Below are positions 1-6,012 of a stretch of 14,265 nt of DNA, piece after piece. Positions within the stretch are counted from its first letter, which is position 1. Every line of letters begins with the position of its first letter. This DNA comes from Chloroflexota bacterium. Its GTDB lineage: Bacteria > Chloroflexota > Anaerolineae > 4572-78 > J111. Made by a program: the position numbers and the translations under genes. Below the pieces are notes generated by a model. It saw only the letters and a list, made by a program, of their open reading frames with translations, ran no database searches and was not told the DNA's origin. The stretch spans positions 1-14,265 of the forward strand of contig RFJV01000401.1 in NCBI GenBank assembly GCA_003694775.1, in the 5' to 3' direction.

Positions 1-76
1 CGGTCTGGCGCGGGGGGGCAAATCCGACCAGCAAAGGCAGAAGAAACAGGGCCAGGATGATAAATCTGCGAGGCAT
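1..76 (-). CDS. Exported protein, N-terminal fragment (cut by window edge)
   Basis: Only the first 25 codons are inside the window, reading leftwards from an ATG at 76. They encode Met-Pro-Arg-Arg followed by a run of hydrophobic residues (FIILALFLLPLLVGFAPP). This looks like a Sec signal peptide or an N-terminal membrane anchor. A Shine-Dalgarno-like GGAGAG lies five bases before the ATG. The gene is on the same strand as lgt but separated from it by an intrinsic terminator, so it is probably a separate transcription unit or relies on read-through. The mature protein is outside the window and its function cannot be judged. Confidence 0.6.
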   Translation of the reverse strand, partial: MPRRFIILALFLLPLLVGFAPPRQT

Positions 77-100
77 ACAGTCTCTCCGTGGGAGTCAGCT

Positions 101-133
101 AAAAAAGGGCGACACGCCTTGGGGTGTCGCCCT
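101..133 (-). terminator. Intrinsic terminator after lgt
   Basis: A perfect 10-bp inverted repeat (AGGGCGACAC / GTGTCGCCCT, 8-base loop) is followed on the minus strand by a run of six T. It starts 10 bases past the lgt stop codon, as expected for a rho-independent terminator of lgt. Confidence 0.85.
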
Positions 134-143
134 GATGAACCGT

Positions 144-1076
144 TTACTTTCTGGGGGCACGGCGGTGGTATTGGCGAGGCTTCTGCGTAGGGTGGGTATA
201 AGGAGAGGTTGCCAGGGCCGGGTTCCGGCGGCGGTAGAAGGCCAGGGCAAGCCCCAGCACAATCAGTACGATGCTGACAATCTGGGCCGTGGGAATTCCC
301 GATAAGGTCCAGGCGTCGGGGCGCAGGTTTTCAATCAGCAGACGTCCCACCGGATACCAGACCAGATACATGCTTGCCATGTCGCCATCCAGCAGGCGGC
401 GGGCATATTTTCGCCCCAGCCACATCAGCAGGGCAAAGCCGATGAGGTTCCACAGCGATTCATAGAGAAAAACAGGATGAAAGGTGGTATCCAACGGGTA
501 CAGCGAGAGGTCGTTGTAAGGCGGAATACGCTGGTTGACGTTATCGATAAGGATGCCCCACGGCAGGTCGGTGGGGGGGCCGTACAGTTCCTGATTGAAA
601 TAGTTTCCCCAGCGGCCAATCGCCTGGGCCAACAGCATACCGGGAGCCAGGATATCGAGCCAGCGCCAGATGTTGAGGCGATGTCTGCGGGCATACAGCA
701 CCAGGGCCAGAACACCGCCCACAATACCGCCAAAAATACCGATGCCGCCTTCCCAAATCATCACTGCGGTGGGAATGGGCACTGCCACGCCGAAGACGGT
801 CACGGTGGCCCAGGGATGTTCCACAAAGTAGTAGTAGAACCCCCGGCTTCCACCGGCAGGCGAAGAGAGCACGTGGTACAGTCTGGCCCCAATGATGCCC
901 GCAACCAGACACCATATCAGCAAGTCCCAGGCATGTTCCGGGTTCTCATTCCTGCGCCGGGCCTCGATAGTGGCGATATAGGCCGCGGCCAGGGCACCGG
1001 TTACAATCAGCAATCCGTACCAGCGAATAACGAATGGCCCAATCTGGACCAGAATCGGGTCTGATGGGGATGGCAT
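144..1076 (-). CDS. lgt: Prolipoprotein diacylglyceryl transferase
   Basis: Lgt moves diacylglycerol from phosphatidylglycerol to the lipobox cysteine of prolipoproteins, the first step of lipoprotein maturation in the cytoplasmic membrane. The 310-aa product is strongly hydrophobic with several predicted membrane helices. It carries the family signature GRWGNYFNQELYG near residues 151-163, an upstream YHVLSSP containing the conserved His, and GRLLIENLRPD near the C-terminus with the second essential Arg. The C-terminal tail of about 25 residues is basic and not conserved. The ATG at 1076 is preferred because AAGGAG lies five bases before it. A GTG two codons upstream (1082) would overlap that ribosome binding site. 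The gene is monocistronic, between its own -35/-10 promoter and a terminator. Identification is secure. Confidence 0.96.
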   Translation of the reverse strand: MPSPSDPILVQIGPFVIRWYGLLIVTGALAAAYIATIEARRRNENPEHAWDLLIWCLVAGIIGARLYHVLSSPAGGSRGFYYYFVEHPWATVTVFGVAVPIPTAVMIWEGGIGIFGGIVGGVLALVLYARRHRLNIWRWLDILAPGMLLAQAIGRWGNYFNQELYGPPTDLPWGILIDNVNQRIPPYNDLSLYPLDTTFHPVFLYESLWNLIGFALLMWLGRKYARRLLDGDMASMYLVWYPVGRLLIENLRPDAWTLSGIPTAQIVSIVLIVLGLALAFYRRRNPALATSPYTHPTQKPRQYHRRAPRK

Positions 1077-1115
1077 AGGCACTCCTTCCCGTTGGAGAGA
1101 TATGGTAATGGGTGT

Positions 1116-1143
1116 ATTATAGCATAGTTACGGTGGGAGACAA
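1116..1143 (-). promoter_or_regulatory. Promoter for lgt
   Basis: On the minus strand, TTGTCT (1138-1143) and TATAAT (1116-1121) are separated by 16 bp, with a TG one base upstream of the -10 (extended -10). The predicted start is about 30 bases before the lgt ATG. Confidence 0.7.
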
Positions 1144-1164
1144 TCAGCAATGGGGGGAATAATG

Positions 1165-1180
1165 CCCCTTTTGTAAGGGG
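1165..1180. repeat. Small inverted repeat between divergent genes
   Basis: CCCCTT-TTGT-AAGGGG is a perfect 6-bp dyad in the 198-bp divergent region between lgt and the CxxC protein gene. No T-run follows, so it is not a typical terminator. It could be an operator or chance. Confidence 0.3.
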
Positions 1181-1274
1181 TGTTACCTTTCTGCATTGTT
1201 TTCTGTGCTAGGATAACAGCATCAGTTCAGTCAATCACCGTACCGAACAGCTATTCGGGGAGGGGAACAAGATA

Positions 1275-1547
1275 ATGAAACCGCAGTTACAAGTATTCGT
1301 CGCCGACCACTGCTACTCGTGCCGGGAATCGCGCCAGATTGCCCAACAGATTGAGCAAGCCTTCCCGGATGTAGCGGTAGAAGTCATCGATGTTGACCAG
1401 ACACCGGACCGGGTTCCGGATTCGGTGTTCGCCGTGCCGACATTTGTGCTCGACAACCGGGTAGTGTCGCTGGGTAATCCGTCGTTTGCCGATATTTCAA
1501 CGCGTCTCCGGGACGCGCTGAACACGGTGGGGGATACCCCGGCGTAA
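1275..1547 (+). CDS. Small thioredoxin/glutaredoxin-fold protein with CxxC motif
   Basis: This 90-aa protein has a compact thioredoxin-like pattern. A beta strand (LQVFVADH) leads into a Cys13-Tyr-Ser-Cys16 redox motif, a helix follows, then a second strand (VEVIDVD) and Val54-Pro55, which fits the cis-proline that faces the active site. It probably acts as a cytoplasmic thiol-disulfide exchanger, or as a redox partner or sensor. The substrate cannot be inferred. The purine-rich GGGGAGGGG before the ATG supports this start. It ends 58 bp before the Crp-family regulator on the same strand with no terminator between, so the two may be co-transcribed and the redox protein may be functionally tied to the regulator. 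The length is shorter than thioredoxin (about 105 aa) and closer to glutaredoxin-like proteins. Confidence 0.8.
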   Translation: MKPQLQVFVADHCYSCRESRQIAQQIEQAFPDVAVEVIDVDQTPDRVPDSVFAVPTFVLDNRVVSLGNPSFADISTRLRDALNTVGDTPA

Positions 1548-1605
1548 GGATGCCCCGTCAGCCAGCGTCTAATTGATAAATCAGCCCAGCCAGGGGTTTA
1601 TTAAG

Positions 1606-2283
1606 ATGGACGTTGAACGCAAAATAGAATACCTGCAGATGGTCGATATTTTCCAGGGGCTGTCACCGCAGGAAATGCAGGAGATGGACCGCACCACCAC
1701 TATGAGCACCTGCCGGCGAGGGAAAATTTTCTACCGGCCAGAGGACAACAGCGAAGTGCTGTTCATCCTGAAAAAGGGGCGGGTCCAGCTTTACCGGCTC
1801 ACCCCGGACGGGAAGAAGCTGGTGGTCGCTACCATCGGGGCGGGGACTATCTTCGGGGAGATGGCGATTGTTGGGCAGAACATGCACAACACCTTTGCCG
1901 AAGCGGTGGAAGACTGCCTGCTGTGCGTGATGAGCCGGCACGATGTAGAGCGGCTTATCCTCAGTAAGCCAACTGTGGCCCTGCGCATTATGGAGGTTAT
2001 GGCCCACCGTCTGGCTAAAATCGAAAGCCGGCTGGAAGATATGGCCTTCAAAAGTATTCCGACCCGCCTGGCGATGCTTCTCCTGCAACTGCGCGAGGAG
2101 TTCGGCGACACCATCTACGGGTATACCCACCAGGACCTGGCGGAGGCCGTGGGCACCTACCGGGAAACTGCCACCCAGGTATTGAACGAGTTCAAAAACC
2201 GGTCGCTGATTGGCATTGGACGAAAACGGATTGACATTCTGGACGCGGACGGTCTGGCGGCCCTGGCCGAAGAAGCGGAATAG
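1606..2283 (+). CDS. Crp/Fnr-family transcriptional regulator
   Basis: The 225-aa product has an N-terminal cyclic-nucleotide-binding-type beta-barrel (about residues 10-125), a dimerisation helix, and a C-terminal winged helix-turn-helix. The DNA-recognition segment reads [12 protein letters not shown], with Arg186-Glu187 matching the Arg-Glu pair with which E. coli CRP reads DNA. The phosphate-binding cassette starts with Gly84-Glu85, but the Arg-Ser of cAMP-binding CRP is Asn95-Thr96 here, so cAMP is unlikely to be the ligand. There is no N-terminal FNR-type iron-sulfur cysteine cluster. A CLLC pair sits in the barrel. The ATG at 1606 follows AGGGG. An in-frame TTG at 1573 has no good ribosome binding site. 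Neighbours are a CxxC protein upstream and a PP2C phosphatase gene downstream. The effector is unknown. Confidence 0.92.
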   Translation: MDVERKIEYLQMVDIFQGLSPQEMQEMDRTTTMSTCRRGKIFYRPEDNSEVLFILKKGRVQLYRLTPDGKKLVVATIGAGTIFGEMAIVGQNMHNTFAEAVEDCLLCVMSRHDVERLILSKPTVALRIMEVMAHRLAKIESRLEDMAFKSIPTRLAMLLLQLREEFGDTIYGYTHQDLAEAVGTYRETATQVLNEFKNRSLIGIGRKRIDILDADGLAALAEEAE

Positions 2284-2292
2284 GCCGATTTC

Positions 2293-2317
2293 AGATTGTC
2301 AAAATTTTGCAGAATCT
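2293..2317. promoter_or_regulatory. Operator-like palindrome upstream of the phosphatase gene
   Basis: A perfect 10-bp palindrome, CAAAATTTTG (2300-2309), is flanked by AGATT (2293-2297) and AATCT (2313-2317), which are also inverted relative to each other but offset by half a base. It is centred about 50 bp before the predicted transcription start of the 2380 gene. That is a plausible activator position for the Crp-family protein encoded just upstream. The assignment is inference only. Confidence 0.35.
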
Positions 2318-2339
2318 GGATGCACCGCTCCGAAAAATA

Positions 2340-2348
2340 TGGTATAAT
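2340..2348 (+). promoter_or_regulatory. Extended -10 promoter for the PP2C/HATPase gene
   Basis: TGGTATAAT fits the extended -10 pattern TGnTATAAT exactly. No good -35 is present at the expected distance, as is common for extended -10 or activator-dependent promoters. The predicted start near 2355 leaves a 25-base leader. Confidence 0.6.
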
Positions 2349-2379
2349 ATGAGCATCTTCCTGCTCACATCGGACGGTG

Positions 2380-4440
2380 ATGGTCAACTTAAAAAACCTG
2401 TCTACCCAGAAACTTTTCGACATTCTTGCCGACCGCTGGCAAAAGACGGTCGGTTCCCGGCTGGTGCTGGTTTCCCGGCAAGGCGTCCCCCTGACTGCCA
2501 ACGGCGACTTGCCGGGGATTGACTGGCCGGCGGTGGTTGCCCGTGCCGATACACAAACCCCTGCTTATTTTCCCCATCCCCAAAACAGCATTGCTGTTGC
2601 CCCCCTGCTGGAAGCCGGTCATCCGGTGGCCTATGTGGCGGCAGTGAACGCCGGCGAACAGGAAACGCCCCTTCTGGAGTGGGCGGCGGAAACCCTGATG
2701 GACCGTCTGCTGGAGGGAGAAGCCCTCCAGAATATGACCGATGAACTCATCAGCGCCTGGAACCAGCTGGAGCTGGTTTACCGGGTTACCCAGAAGCTTA
2801 CCCTGGCCGCAGACTTGAATGCGGTGCTCCGGTCCATCCTGTCTGAAATCAAGCGGGTCGTGAACACGGAGTATGCTTTTGTAGTGATGCAGGAAGGCGC
2901 CGGGCTGGAAATTGTCACCACCGGCAGGAGTTTGCCCGGTAAGGTCGATTATCGAGCAGTGCTGACCAAACTGCTGGAAGAAAACCGGGTGGTGCTGGGA
3001 GATAATCAAGCCCAGTGCCGGAAATACTGGCCCGGCTTACCCCCCCAGGTCCATACCATGCTGGCCTGCCCCCTGGAAGTTGAGGGTCTGCTTCATGCCG
3101 GGCTGGTGCTGGTCAACAAGCAGGAAAAACCGTTCACCGCCGGCGATGCCAAACTGCTGGATACCCTGGGCCTGCAGTTGGGGGTCATCATCAAGAATTT
3201 CCTCCTGCACCAGCGGGCTATTACTCAGGAACGCCTGCGCCGCGAGCTGGAAATTGCCGCCGAAATCCAGAAAAGTATGCTCCCCACCCACCTGCCGCAA
3301 GTTGGGGGTATGTCGATTGCCGTGTCATCGACGCCGGCCTCGGAAGTGGGGGGTGATTTTTATGATTTTGTCACCCTGGATGACCACCATCTCACCGTCA
3401 TCATCGGCGATGTGGCCGGGAAGGGTATCCCGGCGGCGATGCTCACTTCTGTTACCCGCACCATCCTGCGGGTAGAAGCGATGCGGGGGGAATCGCCGGA
3501 GATGATTATCCAGCGTGCCAATGAAGTGCTGTCGCAGGATTTGAACCGGGCGGAATCGTTTGTGACCGTATTTACCGCCAATATCGACAGCTACGATGGT
3601 CTGCTCACCTATGCCAGTGCCGGCCATATGCCGGCCATCCTCTGGCGCGCCGACACCCGCAACATCGAACTGCTGAACGCCACCACTCCGCCGCTGGGTA
3701 TTCCCGGCAATTACCCCCCCAAGACCAAAACGGTCAAGATTCAGCCCGGTGATACCCTGGTCCTTTACACCGACGGCATCACCGACGCGCCCGCGCCCAA
3801 CGGCAACCTGTTTGGTCTGAACCGCCTGCTCTACATCATCAGGAACCGGGCCACCGAAGCCCCGGAAAAACTGCAGGAATACATCCAGGCGGAAGTGAAT
3901 GCCTTTCTGGGGACTTCGGACAGCCGCGACGATGCCACTCTGCTGATTATCAAACTCTTGCCGACCTCCCAACGGCTGCCGGCCAAAGATATTTCAACTG
4001 TCATCAAGACCGTTGAATTCCGGTATCCGGCGGATATTAAATACCTGACCCTGATTGCCAAGCAGGTAACCGGTCTGTGCCGGGAACTGCCCAACCTGCC
4101 ACCCGGCCCGGAAACAGAGGACTTTATTTATCTGGTCGAACTGGCTATTTCGGAAATCTGCACCAACGTTATCAAGCATGCCTATGCCAATAAGGAGGGC
4201 GATATTACCGGCTCGGTGACCGTTTTGAACAACGGCGTTCAGATAGACTTTTTCGACCACGGCGACACGTTTGACCCGGACACAGTCACCCAGGCCGAGA
4301 TTGACCCGTACAAGCTGGCCGAAGGCGGGTATGGCCTGCATATCGTCAGGCAGATAATGGACGTGGTTTCATACGAACATACGCCGGACAAAGGCAACCA
4401 CTGGCACTTAATCAAGTTTCTGCCATCCCAACGGGTATAA
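2380..4440 (+). CDS. Sensor-GAF-PP2C phosphatase-HATPase fusion (RsbU/RsbW-like)
   Basis: The 686-aa signalling protein can be read as four parts. (1) A small unassigned N-terminal sensor-like domain (about 1-110). (2) A signalling helix (113-145) and GAF domain (about 145-275). (3) A SpoIIE/RsbU-type PP2C serine phosphatase (about 288-525) with all metal-binding motifs: GGDFYDF near 324, GDVAGKG near 343, YTDGITDA near 464 and RDDATLL near 516. (4) An RsbW-like HATPase domain (about 560-686) with N-box ELAISEICTNVIKHAY, DHGDTFDP and GGYGLHIV. In partner switching the phosphatase dephosphorylates a STAS antagonist and the kinase rephosphorylates it. Here both activities sit on one chain, and two STAS genes follow. 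The preferred start is the ATG at 2380 with GGA upstream; the adjacent GTG at 2377 is also possible. All catalytic residues appear intact. Confidence 0.93.
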   Translation: MVNLKNLSTQKLFDILADRWQKTVGSRLVLVSRQGVPLTANGDLPGIDWPAVVARADTQTPAYFPHPQNSIAVAPLLEAGHPVAYVAAVNAGEQETPLLEWAAETLMDRLLEGEALQNMTDELISAWNQLELVYRVTQKLTLAADLNAVLRSILSEIKRVVNTEYAFVVMQEGAGLEIVTTGRSLPGKVDYRAVLTKLLEENRVVLGDNQAQCRKYWPGLPPQVHTMLACPLEVEGLLHAGLVLVNKQEKPFTAGDAKLLDTLGLQLGVIIKNFLLHQRAITQERLRRELEIAAEIQKSMLPTHLPQVGGMSIAVSSTPASEVGGDFYDFVTLDDHHLTVIIGDVAGKGIPAAMLTSVTRTILRVEAMRGESPEMIIQRANEVLSQDLNRAESFVTVFTANIDSYDGLLTYASAGHMPAILWRADTRNIELLNATTPPLGIPGNYPPKTKTVKIQPGDTLVLYTDGITDAPAPNGNLFGLNRLLYIIRNRATEAPEKLQEYIQAEVNAFLGTSDSRDDATLLIIKLLPTSQRLPAKDISTVIKTVEFRYPADIKYLTLIAKQVTGLCRELPNLPPGPETEDFIYLVELAISEICTNVIKHAYANKEGDITGSVTVLNNGVQIDFFDHGDTFDPDTVTQAEIDPYKLAEGGYGLHIVRQIMDVVSYEHTPDKGNHWHLIKFLPSQRV

Positions 4441-4501
4441 AATACTGCTGGTTTGAAGGTGTATCATTTGTTGACCATCCCGGCCATCCACAAATTTCTC
4501 T

Positions 4502-4581
4502 CGAATACACGAATGGACGAATTTACGAATTTACGAATGAACGAATAGATAACTTCCCCAAAAGCCATTCGTAATTTCGTG
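4502..4581. repeat. CGAAT array with exact 8-bp period plus inverted copies
   Basis: Six copies of CGAAT start at 4502, 4510, 4518, 4526, 4534 and 4542, so the period is exactly 8 bp. Twenty bases on come ATTCG (4567) and TTTCG (4575) in inverted orientation, again 8 bp apart. The 14 bases at 4526-4539 are complementary to 4566-4579 at 13 of 14 positions, so the element can form a hairpin. It looks like a variant of the CACGAAT/ATTCGTG elements at 4743 and 13937. Confidence 0.8.
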
Positions 4582-4742
4582 TTTTATTTACAGACGGTCA
4601 AAAACACAAAACTTGCCCGAAAGCCCGGTTTAAGGCCAAAATTGCCTCCAAACCATTTCGCAGGTAAAATTGGGCAAACATTCTGGGCAACAGTCCTGGT
4701 CAGCAGAAAAATACCCGTGAAAATCTGATAGTTGGCTGTCTG

Positions 4743-4830
4743 CGAATCGAATTCACGACCTGCCTCCGGTAGGGGGATTGACCGCCGGTGATTATTCGTG
4801 AATTCGTGACCTGTTCGTGGATGGCGGCCC
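4743..4830. repeat. Palindromic CACGAAT/ATTCGTG dispersed element, copy 1
   Basis: A perfect 11-bp inverted repeat, CGAATTCACGA (4748-4758) with TCGTGAATTCG (4796-4806), encloses a GC-rich loop containing GATTG-A-CCGCCGG. The right half has ATTCG at 4794 and 4802 and TTCG at 4814, then GTGGATGGC. The same core, spacing and flank recur at 13961-14012, so this is a dispersed repeat family. It ends about 38 bp before the ATG of the first STAS gene. Confidence 0.8.
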
Positions 4831-4868
4831 TTCATCTATTTTTCCAGGAATCCGTTTGGAGGAGCTTT

Positions 4869-5222
4869 ATGGACATTACCACCAAAGCAGTTTCACCCGG
4901 CGTCAATGTAGTGACCTTCAACGGGGCCTTGAACGCCCGCTCCGCCGAAGATGCCAAGCAAACATTCCGAGACCTGGCCGGGCAAGGGGTCTCCAGAGTT
5001 GTGGTTGACCTGCAGAACGTCCCCTTTATCGACAGCTCCGGGCTGGCCGCCCTGGTATCGGGGTTGAAAACATTCGGCGGTGAAGCCGCCAACCTGAAGC
5101 TGGCGGCCCCCCAGTCGCAGGCCCGGCTCCTGTTTGAACTGACTATGTTCGACCGGGTATTTGAAATTTACGAAACCGTTGACGAGGCCCTGGATAGCCT
5201 CACCGAGCCAGCTGAACAGTAG
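4869..5222 (+). CDS. STAS-domain anti-sigma factor antagonist (first copy)
   Basis: The 117-aa protein is a single STAS domain of the SpoIIAA/RsbV type. It has the signature FIDSSGLAAL, with Asp55-Ser56-Ser57-Gly58 where the second Ser is the usual phosphorylation site. Such proteins bind an RsbW-like kinase when unphosphorylated and free that kinase's target. The likely kinase and phosphatase are domains of the 2380-4440 protein. The ATG at 4869 is chosen because GGAGGAG stands just before it. An upstream in-frame ATG (4788) lies inside the dispersed repeat and would add a non-conserved tail. The next STAS gene starts five bases after this stop. Product assignment is firm, but the downstream partner is not known. 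Confidence 0.93.
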   Translation: MDITTKAVSPGVNVVTFNGALNARSAEDAKQTFRDLAGQGVSRVVVDLQNVPFIDSSGLAALVSGLKTFGGEAANLKLAAPQSQARLLFELTMFDRVFEIYETVDEALDSLTEPAEQ

Positions 5223-5227
5223 CAGGA

Positions 5228-5566
5228 ATGGATTTACCGGTCCGGCCCATCCAGAAAAACATCGCTGTAGTGACCCTCTCCGGACGGCTCGATGCGGTAA
5301 CCGGCCCGGAGATACGCCAGGCCCTGCTGTCGCAGGTCGAACAGGGCTGTACCACCCTGATTCTGGATATGAGCCGCGTGCATTTTGTAGACAGCTCCGG
5401 GCTGGCAATGCTGGTTTCGCTACTGCGGGCGGCCAAAGAAAAAGGGGGTGAAATCTTTCTGGCCGGACTGCAGGCCCAGGCCGAAACCGTCTTCCGGCTG
5501 ACGATGCTGGACCGGGTTTTCCCCATCCATCCTACCGTGGACGATGCCATCGCGCGGGCAAAGTAG
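5228..5566 (+). CDS. STAS-domain anti-sigma factor antagonist (second copy)
   Basis: This 112-aa STAS protein aligns with its upstream neighbour without gaps through the core. Its Asp55-Ser56-Ser57-Gly58 fall at the same residue numbers, and both end with a shared pattern LTM(F/L)DRVF followed by TVD(E/D)A. It is a diverged tandem duplicate. The ATG lies five bases after the previous stop, and an AGGA directly abuts it, so translation is probably coupled to the first copy. An in-frame TGA at 5213 rules out a longer start. The two copies could serve different kinases or targets, or set dosage of one switch. The serine is intact, so it should be regulated by phosphorylation. Confidence 0.92.
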   Translation: MDLPVRPIQKNIAVVTLSGRLDAVTGPEIRQALLSQVEQGCTTLILDMSRVHFVDSSGLAMLVSLLRAAKEKGGEIFLAGLQAQAETVFRLTMLDRVFPIHPTVDDAIARAK

Positions 5567-5578
5567 GCGGACCCCACC

Positions 5579-5950
5579 GTGTCGAAAACTGTTTTGATTA
5601 TCGATGACGAAGTACATATCCGCAAGCTGGTCGCCCGGATGCTGAAACTGCAGGGCTTCGACGTTCTGGAGGCCATCAATGGACAGCAGGGGCTTGACCT
5701 GCTCAAACAGCACCACCCCGATGTGGTGACCTGCGATATTACTATGCCGGAATTCGATGGCTTCGACTTCCTCAAGGCAGTGCGCAGTCAGCCGGATATC
5801 AAAGACACGCCGGTCATCGTTGTCACGGCAATGGGGCAGGAAAAAGAAATCCTGCGTGCCCTGGAAATGGGGGCCAACGCCTACCTGACCAAACCGTTCA
5901 GCGCCAGCCGGCTGATAAAAGTAATTAACAGCCACCTGCACAATAATTGA
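5579..5950 (+). CDS. Stand-alone CheY-like response regulator receiver
   Basis: The 123-aa protein is a single receiver domain with no output domain. The acidic pocket Asp9-Asp10, phospho-acceptor Asp53 (in VVTCDITMP), switch Thr83 and Lys105 (in LTKPF) are all present, so it should be phosphorylated by a histidine kinase. No such kinase is encoded in the window. It begins with GTG 12 bases after the second STAS gene and ends 13 bases before a strong terminator, so it is the last gene of the signalling block. By position it may feed a two-component signal into the partner switch, or act like SpoIIAA-linked receivers in other bacteria. That link is inferred from gene order only. Confidence 0.92.
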   Translation: MSKTVLIIDDEVHIRKLVARMLKLQGFDVLEAINGQQGLDLLKQHHPDVVTCDITMPEFDGFDFLKAVRSQPDIKDTPVIVVTAMGQEKEILRALEMGANAYLTKPFSASRLIKVINSHLHNN

Positions 5951-5963
5951 CCGATTGCCCGAC

Positions 5964-5996
5964 AAAAAAGGCCCCGCCGGTCGGCGGGGCCTTTTT
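5964..5996. terminator. Bidirectional intrinsic terminator between receiver gene and clpC
   Basis: A perfect 9-bp GC stem, GGCCCCGCC / GGCGGGGCC with a GGTC loop, is bordered by six A on the left and five T on the right. It can stop transcription of both convergent units. Confidence 0.93.
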
Positions 5997-6012
5997 GATT
6001 TGCCCAATGGTC

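Larger units (their letters stand above)
4441..4868. other. 428-bp AT-richer intergenic region carrying dispersed repeats
   Basis: This gap lies between the phosphatase gene and the first STAS gene. It holds two repeat elements of the CGAAT/ATTCG family (4502-4581 and 4743-4830), described separately. Between them (4582-4742) no gene, RNA or convincing promoter is visible. No intrinsic terminator follows the phosphatase gene, so read-through into the STAS genes is possible. Open frames here are short and have no coding character. Confidence 0.6.

Noticed and set aside
477..1064. A 195-codon plus-strand open frame opposite lgt
   Set aside because: It is a shadow of a gene with the complete Lgt signature. 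Its composition is not protein-like.
4584..4835. An 83-codon minus-strand open frame in the phosphatase-STAS gap
   Set aside because: It spans the dispersed repeat, has no ribosome binding site or recognisable motif, and is best explained as non-coding.
4788..4868. Longer start for the first STAS gene
   Set aside because: The extension is encoded by the repeat element and lacks a ribosome binding site. ATG 4869 has GGAGGAG before it and gives a normal STAS length.
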